This document shows positions 32,484 through 51,472 of a DNA stretch of 64,000 nucleotides, piece by piece. The stretch is from Chondrosia reniformis. Taxonomy: Eukaryota; Porifera; Demospongiae; Chondrillida; Chondrillidae. Where the stretch lies: the NCBI GenBank assembly GCA_947172415.1, contig OX359192.1, positions 8,776,901 to 8,840,900 on the forward strand, read 5' to 3'. The notes under the pieces are model-generated. The model had not been told where the DNA came from. It was given only the letters and a program-made list of their open reading frames with translations, and did not search any database. Position 1 is the first letter of the stretch, and every line of letters begins with the position of its first letter. Position numbers and translations under genes: made by a program.

Positions 32484-35103
32484 TTAGGAAGACCCCTTTG
32501 ATACTGGGGAACCACTACTGGAACTGCCACCTCCACTGGCTATATGGCGAGGCTGAGTAGATGAAGGTCCTTCACCAACCAATCCACCACTACCTCCAAC
32601 CTAAATATAAATAAGTGAACTGAAGAGAGAGTGGATGGATAGCCTGAAGGAGGAGTGGAGGGGTGGAGGAAAGGGGGAGTGAAGGGGTGGAGTGAAGGGG
32701 GAGTGAAGGGGTGGAGCGAAGGGGGAGTGGAGGGGTGGAGCAAAGGAGTGGAGGGGAGGAATGAAGGAGTGGAGGGGAGGAATGAAGGAGGAGTGGAGGG
32801 GAGGAATGAAGGAGTGGAGGGGAGGAGTGGAGGGGAGGAATGAAGGAGGAGTGGAGGGGAGGAATAAAGGAGGAGTGGAGGTGAGGAGTAAAGGAGGAGT
32901 GGAGGGTACTTGACCTACTTGTGTGTCTTCAAGCAAGCTACAAGATGAGATAAAGATCATTAATGCGATCATACAAGTGGTTAAATAAGCTATCTCCTCC
33001 GTACCTGTGTATGGTAAATGGAAGGGTGTATTCCCCACCACTCTGAACATCAATATCATATATGAGAAGTTTTCCCTCTGCCGTAGCAATCAAAAGGCGA
33101 AGTTTGTGGTCTTCAAACCTGTAAATGATCACATGGAGTAACCCAGTCCAACTAGTCCAGTGTGAGGTGTTTGACAGGAAGAGTCAAGTCTTACCTCTTT
33201 AGTGCACAAACATTTCTTATTGGTGGGTTCATCCTGATCTGTGCAAAGCCTCTGCTCTGAGTAAATGCATCTGTCATCTATTATACACACAAACAGTCAC
33301 ATTGAAGTTACACAGCAGCGTGACGGGGTAGTGGACAGCATGGTAGGGCAGTGGACAGTGTGACGGGGTAGTGGACAGTGTGACGGGGTAGTGGACAGCA
33401 TGGTAGGGTAGTGGACAGCATGGTAGGGTAGTGGACAGCATGGTAGGGTAGTGGACAGCATGGTAGGGTAGTGGACAGCATGGTAGGGTAGTGGACAGCA
33501 TGGTAGGGTAGTGGACAGCATGGTAGGGTAGTGGACAGCATGGTAGGGTAGTGGACAGCATGGTAGGGTAGTGGACAGCATGGTAGGGTAGTGGACAGTG
33601 TGGCGGGGTAGTGGACAGTGTGCATGTGAGGTGGGCAGCAGTGGAGGTGGAGGAGTGACACACCTGCGATGGTAAGTAGTTTGTTGATGACATCAGGGCC
33701 TTTCCAAAGTACCCCATCCATCCTGTTGGCTCATCAGATGGTCTACAGGTAAGGCAAAACTACATGATGAAGAGGAAATTAAAAAAGAAAACAATCTTGC
33801 AGTACTTTTCTGAGGCCTGTTCCGTCAAACTGAAGACGTGAACAGTTCCAGTATTGCTTGAAGTTACCAAAAACTGTTCAACTTGGTCAAAGGCAAGTGA
33901 AAATATCTCAACACCTTTCATTCCTCTGCGAAACTCAAACAGTTTGTCTCCTTCAGGAATATTAAACACACGAATGACAGTTCCCTATATGAGTTAGACA
34001 TGTGATTGCCATATGACAGTCATGTGATAATCACATGATTATACGTAATGCAGTCAGTACCTTTTCAGAAGCAGTTGCCAGTTTCTTCCCTGAAAGACTA
34101 AAGGAGACTGCAGCCAGTGGAGAGTTATGAGCAGGGATAGCTGTAACTGAAACCTGTTCAATGAGTATGAAACACCTTTACATATAGAGGCTCTTCACAA
34201 TGCATACTTTGAAACTCACCAGTTGAACCACATCAAATACTTGAACTTCTCCAGTCTAAGAAAATTAGACAATGTAGTGCAAGTCACATGACAATCACAT
34301 GTAACTCACCTGACTGCTGCCTGGATAGGCTATAAAGCAAGTGTCCTGGTCACACGACATGGCACAGAGTCCTGTCAGGTGAAGAACATAGTAGCACTTT
34401 CATACCTAATCACATAAAGGGGTTTTCTCTTTGCCTACCTGCTTTGTTGAGAGGCATGTCTCTTATAGTATGTGCAATCTTCATGTCCTTGATGTTGTGA
34501 ATGTACAGCTGGTTCTTTAAGACAACAATTAGACGCTGCAAGTAGTAAGGGAAGGAACAGTAGATGTAGTAGTTCTCTAAGTTTTCACTGTGAGCCGACT
34601 TGTCTGTTCAATTTGACTGCCAATATGGAGTCACTGTAAGTGTAGTTGCATATCTCTGTCCCCTTCTTAAAGTGGTACACAAACAGCTTTCGCCTATTGC
34701 TCTTCGTTACAAAAGCGACCAAGCTACTTATAAAAAGTCTTTCAACAATAATTACTTCACTTTCAACTGAAAAAAGAGCTAAGCAATAGAGAAATGTAAA
34801 GATAGAGTGAAATTCCAAACATTTGTACAGTGATACAAGATCCAAGGGCCAGCTCTGAGTGTCCTACTTTTGTCTAAATGATTCTTTTCCACAGATGGTT
34901 TATCGTTGTCATCCAGAGACATTAACTTGTAGCCACTCCTCAAGCCAAGGGACACGCCTCTTTAAACAAACACATATCCTGTCTATTAACAAATCAGGAC
35001 AGTAAAGCAGTGTGTACTGGACTCACGTGCAGTCTTGATTGAAGTTAGCGTAGAGTAGGTTGGAAGATCTCGGCTCGGTCTCGTCTTGATCAACTAAATT
35101 CAT
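32484..35103 (-). CDS. WIPI2: WIPI2-type PROPPIN (Atg18 family beta-propeller)
   Basis: WIPI proteins bind PtdIns3P and PtdIns(3,5)P2 on autophagic precursors; WIPI2 recruits ATG16L1. From ATG 35103 ([20 protein letters not shown], then FNQDCT) the exons match WIPI2: [43 protein letters not shown] (34850-34600), [26 protein letters not shown] (34080 region), and the phosphoinositide-binding FRRG motif in [10 protein letters not shown] (about 33940). Then come [28 protein letters not shown] (33700), [18 protein letters not shown] (33090) and a Ser/Gly-rich tail ending SPVSKGSS at 32484. YFGKxLMxSTxYLPSQ favours WIPI2 over WIPI1. The tail is shorter than in vertebrates. Two introns hold minisatellites. 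Confidence 0.93.
32636..32905. repeat. Purine-rich (plus strand) minisatellite in WIPI2 intron
   Basis: Units of ggagtggaggggaggaatgaa type with aaggggg variants, ending about 19 nucleotides from the donor of the exon encoding LLEDTQ. The WIPI2 sense strand is pyrimidine-rich. Confidence 0.94.
33315..33625. repeat. 20-bp minisatellite in WIPI2 intron, about 15 copies
   Basis: The unit is gtggacagcatggtagggta, with a gtgtgacgggg variant at both flanks and a homogeneous core. It lies about 30 nucleotides downstream of the exon ending in STNYLPSQ. Confidence 0.96.
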
Positions 35104-36096
35104 GTTTTTACAATTGAGTATTTTCCTGACTGAACTGATTGGGAGGCACTCGAGAATTAGGAAATACTCCCTTGTTACTACATTTAGCACAAAGTGCTGA
35201 CTAACCCAACTTAAATATAGGACATGATGCAATATCTATATTTAGTAGCAAATTAGGTAATGCAAGTTAGTTTATAAGAACTGCTACGTGCTCTCCGAAT
35301 CAGCTGAGCCATCCACTCAACTCCCGCACCGTCCCGGCCCCGCAGTCAGCGAGTGCTGCTATGGATCGTCGGGTACTTCGCTCCAAACCAATGTTCCATC
35401 CGGCTCCCTATAGAAAAGACCTCCAACTCATTTGCTTACTTCGCTTCCTTCGATCAGCAGTTTTTGGTCTCTAAGATCATTGGTTGTTGATTTGCTCCTG
35501 GGAACTCGTGCCGCAAGCGACCACGCCATCTCAGCTCTGCTGTGCTAGTGGTGGTGCGAGACCTCCCGGGAGCGCCTTCTCCATCGACCTGGACCCCTCG
35601 CGCTACCGGACGGTACCCAAGTACCACACGCGAGGAGGCGATCCACTTTGGTGGAGTAGGTAGCACAACAACTCTTCGTCCAGTCTAACTGCGAAGTAAG
35701 CTCGTGTGTTGTGAGGTCTGCTCTATTTGGAGCGGGTAGGTTCATTGGAACTTGAACAACCTGCCTCTATAAACAGAGGCATTAACCATCAGGCACAGAT
35801 CCCCAGGGTCGAAACGTTTGACCAAGAAATGAAACCAAACTGCGTTTTTAAACGCTCAAAAAGTCGAAGGATGTACCATTCCAAAGATTTGAACAACCCT
35901 GGTTTAGTACTTACAAAGGAGTGCAGCCATAGCAGGGGCGTACTATGTATATTATCCAAATGCGGTGAATACTTCATGCAGAGATAACAAACATACATAC
36001 GACTTCTGTTTCTGCGAGACATGTTTCAGTTGTAGAATATAATGATAGTGCAATGGTCTATTAAAGTGTGACGAATATGGACTGCAAGTTGAGAGT
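35104..36096. other. Intergenic region upstream of WIPI2, with a GC-rich island
   Basis: About 1 kb between the WIPI2 start and the eRF3 stop. The segment 35281-35700 is distinctly GC-richer than its surroundings (for example around 35510-35650). Open frames there show no recognisable family. It should contain the WIPI2 promoter. At 36096-36101 the minus strand reads AATAAA across the eRF3 stop codon. Confidence 0.55.
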
Positions 36097-39000
36097 TTAT
36101 TCTATGACTTTGAGAATCTTGCCAATAGCTATAGTTCTTCCTGTGAGATATTAAGAGAACATGAATAGAAGTGAATGCGGCATACAAGAGCAACTACCTT
36201 CGTCTCTGAGAGTAAATCTGGCCATTTGGGGAAAGTCATTGAAAGATTCCATGCATATCATCCCAGAAGTATCAAATTTAGCTATAACAGTTTGATCTTG
36301 CTTGACAAACCTGCAGAAATCAAAACAACTCCTCCTCCTAGCACACATGCACACTGCTACAGTGACCCACCTCGGTTTGCTCTGCACTCTCCTACCACTC
36401 TTCTTGTCTATGATTGCTAGTAAGGCCTGCAGAGCATGTCAAGTGGAATAGTTACATGTGGGCGTGGCAAGTGTGGGCGTGGTCTGTGAATGCAATACCT
36501 TTATCTCCACCTCTTCAACTAGAGTGTGAAGATGCATCACAGCATTATAGCCAGCACAAATGATAGATTTACTTTCTAAAATTACAATCTAATGATATCA
36601 GATGCACACATATATGAATCAGATTATGACATTATTTTCCATGACAACCACAATTACCTGAGCGTCAAAGGTACGCCCTACATGACAGTAACTGTCAGGC
36701 TCACAGAGAACAAATCCAGAAGCTATCTCGTCTTCCTCTATTCCTTTTAATTTCACTTTTAGATTATCTCCACAGAATCCTTTTGTAATTTCTTGTTCGT
36801 TTCGCTGAACCATCAGTACTTCCACTGCCACCTAGGAGGTCAAAGGTCACCGAGATGTCAAAGGGTACACGCTGACCTACAATGACCTTCCCAATGGAAC
36901 ATACCTTATTTGGCATCATCAACAGTTGCTGTCCCTTGTACATTGTCCCTGCCTCTAGCTTGCCAATAACAAAGGTTCCCATGTCCTACAGAGCAGCAGT
37001 GGCAGCAGTGGAGCAACAATATATACGAGTCACATGGCGGCACTATACCTTGAACCTGTCCAGTATGGGAAGCCGTACAGGGCCAGTGTCCTCCCTTGAG
37101 AGGGAACTGAGACTGTTTAGGTAGTCCAGGAAGGACAGACCTGTGTAGAAGGGACTAGCGTTCTGATCTGTGTCCTTTAAATTAGTGCCAAGATAGCCAG
37201 AGACGGGAATAAAGTGAACATCTAACAGATTACAAGAAAATAAAGCATAATGCCTTTGATAGAGGATACAGTTTAGTTAGATAGTAGATATATACGTGGA
37301 TGATATAATACTTTTGATAGTGGATATATACGTATATGGTATAATACTTTGGATAGTGGATATATATGTTTACTCAATAGTCTTACCTTTAACAGGGTTA
37401 AAACCAACTTTCTTGAGGAAAGGAGTTAATTTCGTTTTACACTCTTCAAATCTGCAAATGTCAGATATACAGTGATAAACAGACATTTGCTGGAAAAGGT
37501 TATCTGGGACATGCCTCTCCTGTGACCAATTCACAGTCTGATCATCCATTTTGTTTATCAGCACAACTAGGTGCTTGGCGCCGGCTGTCTTTACCAATAC
37601 TGTATGTTCCCTATAAACCAGAGATACGTACACCTTGTGAGGTACAGCCATCACCACCTCACTCTAGGGGGTGCTCCGTTACCTTGTCTGACCTCCCTTT
37701 TCAAAGCCAGTTTCAAACTCTCCTTTTCTTGCCGAGATCACTAGGATACCAATGTCGGCTTGCGCAGCACCACCAATCATGTTTGGCACAAAGCCGGCAT
37801 GACCAGGAGCATCTAGGATATGAAAGCGCTTCTTCTCTGTTTCAAAATATGCCCTCCCGACTTCCACAGTCTTTCCCTGCACAGAGAGAGTCACACCCCC
37901 TCACACGTAGCTCTCTCATTGCTCCTACCCCCTACCTTGTCCCTCTCCTCCGGGTTCAGGTCCAGCGCCCACGAGAGGTACCAGGTCTCCCTGTTCTTGG
38001 CCTTGGCTTCTCTCTCAAACTTCTCCAAGGTTCTCTTGTCCACCTGGCCTGTCAAGTACCTGCAGCAGCCAACAGAGCACAGCTATCAACACAAAGACCC
38101 CTGTCCAAAGAATTGCAAAACCAATTATAATACGGCCACTCACATTAGCTGACCCCCTATTGTCGACTTCCCAGCATCCACGTGACCAATAAATATAATA
38201 TTCAAGTTTTCCTTATTGTCCTTCTCAGGTAGTGATTGAGACGCCTTGCTCTTGGCCTCGGCAGACTGTGAACGCTGGTCAGACAAAGCTGCCTGTTTTG
38301 GCTTTACCTTGCTCTTGTCCCTCGGTGGTTCTTGTGGAGCTGAGGTCACAGGCTCTGGGGAACCTTCTAGTTTGCCTGCCACTACTGAGGCGGTCACCTC
38401 ATGAGAGTCGTGGGTAATGTTGTTTGAATGTTTCAGTTCACTTGCAGTCTCTCCACTGCTGATACTGTTGACTGCTGTTAGGACAGCGGCACAAGAAGGT
38501 GAAGAGGATTTTACTTCTGGCTCTTCAGATGCAATGTCCTCCCATGACTCCACTGGCTCATCAGCTGTCACCTGCAGCTCTTGGCCTACTGTAGCTACTT
38601 GTGAGGTCTCTGGTTGACTGCTGCCACCTCGGGAGGTGTAGCTAGCCTGCGTGCTGGGGGGCTGGGCAGTGTAGTGTGGTGGTGGTCGGTTGTACTGGTA
38701 GAACTGCATTCCCTGACCCTGCTGAGGGTACCGTTGTGTGTATGGAACCTGGCTGTATGAGCCGTACCCTGGGGGGGGGGGGGGGGGGGAGCAGGGGTGA
38801 CACGTGTGGAGTGGACGGCATAATGAGAACCGTACCTTGAGGTGGTCCAACCGCATAGCCAGGATATCCTTGGGTACCAGGACCTTGACCTATAATATAT
38901 ATGTATCATAATTGTGTAGTTTTCAATACCTGTAATATCTCGAACAAGTACAACACGTAAATGGCATACGACAGAGACAAACGGAAACTTCACTGAACAG

Positions 39001-39152
39001 TAGAGCAGTTAGAGACAAGCCAAAGTGACCATGACCTTACCGTAGTGCATCCCTGGAACAAACGGTTGCGCCTCCACGCTGGGTACAAATGTTGGAGCAT
39101 TGACATTTAGTTTTCTAAGCTGGGCAGCTAGCCTCGGGTCGTTTTGATCCAT
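36097..39152 (-). CDS. GSPT1: Eukaryotic peptide chain release factor GTP-binding subunit eRF3
   Basis: eRF3 is the GTPase that stimulates eRF1 in translation termination. The N-terminus (ATG 39152, MDQNDPRLAAQLRKLNVNA then FVPS and FVPG) carries the two PAM2-like PABP-binding motifs of eRF3. A Gln/Tyr/Pro-rich prion-like stretch follows (GYGSYSQVPYTQRYPQQGQG). The GTPase domain has G1 GHVDAGKST (near 38185), switch I region DKGKTVEVGRAYFETE, G3 DAPGH and G4 NKMD (37549). Later blocks RLPILDRFKDMGTFVIGKLE, LKGIEEDEIASGFVLC, GRTFDAQ and FPQMARFTLRDEGRTIAIGKILKV match eRF3 rather than HBS1L. The stop is TAA at 36097-36099. HBS1L was considered but lacks these N-terminal PAM2-like motifs. A 67-base intron at 38769-38835 ends in a run of 19 C before its AG. 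Confidence 0.96.
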
Positions 39153-39339
39153 TTCGTGATAGAGACGCAATATTTCTCTATCGCATGTGGTTATATTTTC
39201 ATGTGAGTGTCACGTGTTCCTTCACTTGACAATTGAGCAACGCCTATCTTCGCAAACCAAAGAACCACGCGTTTTATGGTTCTTTGAAATATTCTGTTAA
39301 TCATATTATTTTAGCTGTTATGGTGTTAGCTGTCACTTA
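39153..39339. promoter_or_regulatory. Bidirectional promoter region between eRF3 and HAPSTR1
   Basis: 187 bases separate the divergent start codons. The stretch contains TGTCACGTGTTCC (E-box CACGTG near 39220) and an AT-rich part at 39290-39310. No TATA box is clear. Promoter role is inferred from geometry. Confidence 0.5.
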
Positions 39340-40224
39340 ATGGCATCATTAACTGGTATAGAAGATTCTGACCTTTCTCTGGCAGAGAAGGGATACGTTG
39401 AACTGATTGAAAATAAGGACGACGTGGAGGGGCAATTATCGAAAGGTAAAGTAGAGGCAGAGCACAGGCTATGGACAGCCTTTCAACATTCTGCCACTAC
39501 CATCAGCTCATTTTATCTGAGTGAGTTACTCTGATAACTTAGTCGTCTTTCGGTTTAAATACCTGACACCATTGTCAGTTCCTGGGGGCCATTTTATATT
39601 TCAGAAAGTGTTTGGCCAATTGATATTTTTTCCATTTAAAGTAAGTGTACAAACATTCCTCTTCCTCGCCTAGATCAGACCAGAGACCCGTCCATGCATG
39701 CCCATGGCAACTTCCTTGACACTGCTGCCTCCATAACACAGCTCTATTCTGAATCAGGAGAGGTCTGTTCCAGAGGGATAGATCTCGGTATTGATTATGG
39801 TTACCAGAAGAGAACTAGGGAGATCCTAAATTGGCTGAAAAAGAAGAAAAAAGCAGTAAAGCGAGACGAACTGTTAGCTTTTTTGAGTGGCCTCTCACAA
39901 CCTGTGGATCTCCCCTGTCTGCCAACACAAGAGTCTTTTAATCCTCCGAGATTCTTCAACCAGGTTTCTGAATTTAGCTGTCCATCCACTGATGCAGAAG
40001 TTAAAGAATTTTCAGACAATATGTTTACACCAAGGACGCATCAGATGCAAAGTCCTCAAAAGAGAACAACGTTGAGACTCAAGGATCCTGCCCAGGTGTT
40101 TCAGCAGCTGTGTTCTGACCACTCTAGGAAGCGAGCCAGTCTCAGCCCCTGTCAGATGAATGTGGATCTACCAACTTCCAAGAGGAGTAGACACTATGAC
40201 TCATCTGCAGAAGACATTTTCTAA
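39340..40224 (+). CDS. HAPSTR1: HAPSTR1 homolog (C16orf72; HUWE1-associated stress response protein)
   Basis: HAPSTR1 partners the ubiquitin ligase HUWE1 in stress resilience signalling. Two exons (39340-39520 and 39674-40224) join across CTG A|AT CAG to give 243 residues, against about 275 in human. Exon 1 contains LWTAFQHSATTISSFYL, matching the conserved LW-FQ-SAT block; exon 2 contains TAASITQLY and DLGIDYGYQKRTREILNWLK, then KKKKAVKRDELLAFL, matching the family's helical core and basic segment. The C-terminal third is Ser-rich with a KKR/SKRSR-like cluster, as in human (KRNR). It is divergent from eRF3 and convergent with the Sans-like gene. In mammals this gene is a neighbour of USP7, which lies just beyond the next gene here. 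Confidence 0.92.
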
Positions 40225-40540
40225 ATTTACTCCTACAAACTTGTGTAAATTTGGTAGTAATGTGTTAAGATTATATTCTTTGGGAAATAATGTACAAAAT
40301 ATATTCATGGTGTGTATGCAATTGTAGTAATAGCCGTACACTCTTGCTGGTCTAAAGTGCTGGCTTTATATTGTATCGAATGCAGTAGACATGAATCTCC
40401 CAATGCACATCTTATATATAACTTGACCTTTACAATTCACTGCAAGGTACGTATTACAATCAACAAAAGTTACAAAACAATAAAAAATGCAGTTTTGAAC
40501 AAGATTTGTTCTACCTGACTAGACCATTAGCTCAACTGTG
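40225..40540. other. Shared 3' region of convergent HAPSTR1 and Sans-like genes
   Basis: 316 AT-rich bases with no gene. AATAAA on the plus strand at 40479-40484 may serve HAPSTR1, 255 bases after its stop. No minus-strand signal is obvious. Confidence 0.5.
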
Positions 40541-41796
40541 CTATATCTCTACGTCTGTCATTCTACCAGGCTGACTCAGCAGTTCCTGTCTCAGCTTAAT
40601 AGCAGCCAATATCTTTTTACGCGGACCCAATGCGATGCCTGCACTATGCAAATCTGTGTCGCTGCACATCATCAATGATTGTATGTCCATTTTCTCCTTG
40701 AGCAGGTCCTCAGTGATGTCCCCCAGATCAAATGCAGTTAAAAAGGTGACTAGGGGAGAGTCATTCTCTGTGAGGACGGGCTGTCTTGCTCCACTTCCTT
40801 CATGCAGGTTCTCGGGGACATCGCTGCCAGACAGGTGAGGTACTCCAGTGGAACCAGACTCTGACGAGTGCCCACTGATGTACCGAGCTGTGGGGTCCTC
40901 CACGTCTGTCCCTCTGTGACCTTTCTTCTCTGGGATGGACTTGAGGGCACTGATCATAGCACTACTGTGGGGAAACACCTTTAGACTCTTCACCTTTTCC
41001 TCATCTCCTGGCATATGCTCTTCATCGTCAGACAATGAACCGGCAGAAAGCTCATCAGTTTTCTGTGTCATCCTACTGAGGGTGTGCATGCGTTGGGCAA
41101 GATGGTGTAGATCAGACTCTGTAGCATGTCGACCTCTGGCAGGGAGTGTCTTGGACCCGCCCCTCTCAGTGGCAGGAGGATCTAGGCTGGTGAGAGAGCC
41201 TTCTTGAGGAGTGTACCCACCCACTGACAAGTGTCGTCTCTTTCCACCTTCCTCCATTTTCTTGACATTCTTTTTCAGGTTTTCCATGGCCTTGGATTGC
41301 AGCTTCTGAACATGCGAGGGGTTAACTGTCTCCCAACGAGCAATGGTCGCATCGAGCAGTCTGTAACATTCCATCCTCTTCAGCTCTGCCGCCAACTTGA
41401 GCGGAGTAATCATCTTCAGGTTTAGGGCGAGAATATTGGCGCCAAAATTGATCAGCAGCTCTAGTACCGAAATATGGTTGTAGGTCACAGCAATATGCGT
41501 GGGGCTGTTGCCATCGCTCGCCATTTTGTCTTTCGAATCAGAGCTAGAATGGAGGCAAAGAAGACTGAATTACATACGCGTGTCTCTAGTGTATACGATT
41601 CGATTACCGGTACATGTTTAGAAACTTACTGCTTATTGAGTATTACGTAAACAGCATCCTTGTTCCCGCTCCAGGCCGCCCAGTGAATGGCGCACCAGCC
41701 ATCCTCATCATATTTCTGGAGATCCTTTTTACTAGCTTTCTTAATAACAGAAATGTTTCCACCCTTGGCTGCTTGTATAATTGGCCAGTCAGACAT
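40541..41796 (-). CDS. USH1G: Sans/ANKS4B-type ankyrin-repeat and SAM-domain scaffold
   Basis: Sans (USH1G) and ANKS4B are scaffolds that link harmonin, myosin VII and protocadherins in stereocilia and microvilli. Two exons (41796-41630 and 41543-40541) give 389 residues. Ankyrin repeats occupy about 1-130 (WPIIQAAKGGNISVIKKA; DEDGWCAIHWAAWSGN; GNSPTHIAVTYNHISVLELL then INFGANI). The central region corresponds to the CEN segment (HVQKLQSKAMENLKKNVKKM). The SAM domain (about 310-375) has LVTFLTAFDLGDI, LMMCSDTDLHSAGIALGPR and KKILAAIKLRQ. The last residues TDVEI match the acidic PDZ ligand of the family (human DTEL). It is the pro-orthologue of the two vertebrate genes, or one of them; this cannot be settled by eye. 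Confidence 0.9.
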
Positions 41797-41902
41797 TCTA
41801 CTGCAAACCGCCTTCTTGTGTCATTTCGTTAAAATAGGGGGCGATGTTTAATGAAATTCATACACATTGCCAAATATAGCACAATTTACTGTTAGGGGCA
41901 TT

Positions 41903-50776
<8,874 letters not shown>

Positions 50777-51472
50777 TTCAGGACTAACAATATCGCCTCT
50801 TCGAGCTGGCAGGAACCAAGACGACACGAGTGCCCAGAAGCGCTTCACCTTTCCCTCTTTTGCTTTTGGCCAAAGATGGTCGCCCTCACCTATCAGTGTG
50901 TTTTCGGTGGCACTCTTGACCGGTTTTACCTTGTTCAGCCCAGAAGCTCTTTGGCCAATCTTCACTGTGTCCTGCCGTATGGATTGAGTGTTGAAAAACG
51001 CAGAAAACAAATCTCTAACAACTATTTCAATCCTCCATATTTCCCGCCACGGACACGTGTGTCCGTCCATCCAGTTCCGTATAATTATTATGCGCTTATC
51101 GTTAGCCGGAAATGTTCCTTTCCTCTTTGCAATATACTGCGTTTCTTTGTATTGTATCTTGCAATTGAGTACTAGTACTAGAGTGAGTGTCAGTTGTGGG
51201 AGTATGCATATGGTGGGTGGTGAATGAAAATAATTTTAAGGACAATATTTTACTCAAATTACTGAGTGTATGATCATCAGTGTTGAATTAATTTTTGTAG
51301 AGAATAATTTTTAGTTAGTATTGGTTTACTTTTTTACAATAAATCAATCAATCGGAATTGTTAAGAGAAATAGTAATCCTAATTGTTTTCCATTTCTACA
51401 TTTTCTAGAGTCTAATTCAAATACTAGTTAGCAATAATTCAGTGGTTTAACGGAAGCTTGGTCGGCGCACAG
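50777..51472. other. Region between USP7 start and myosin stop
   Basis: About 700 bases. The right part (51180-51470) is AT-rich and should hold the myosin 3' UTR; the left part (50777-51100) holds the USP7 5' leader or an N-terminal extension in frame with it. No separate gene is supported. Confidence 0.5.

Noticed and set aside
35281-35340. Possible tRNA-derived SINE (minus strand has an A-box-like TGGCTCAGCTGATT)
   Set aside because: No B box follows at the expected distance and no tail or second copy is visible, so a SINE call is not supported.
36097-39152. HBS1L as identity of the release-factor-like GTPase
   Set aside because: The N-terminal PAM2-like motifs, the Gln/Tyr-rich stretch and C-terminal blocks fit eRF3/GSPT1 better.
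50876-51175. 99-codon plus frame opposite the USP7 5' end
   Set aside because: No resemblance to a known protein and it overlaps the USP7 leader and the probable myosin 3' UTR.
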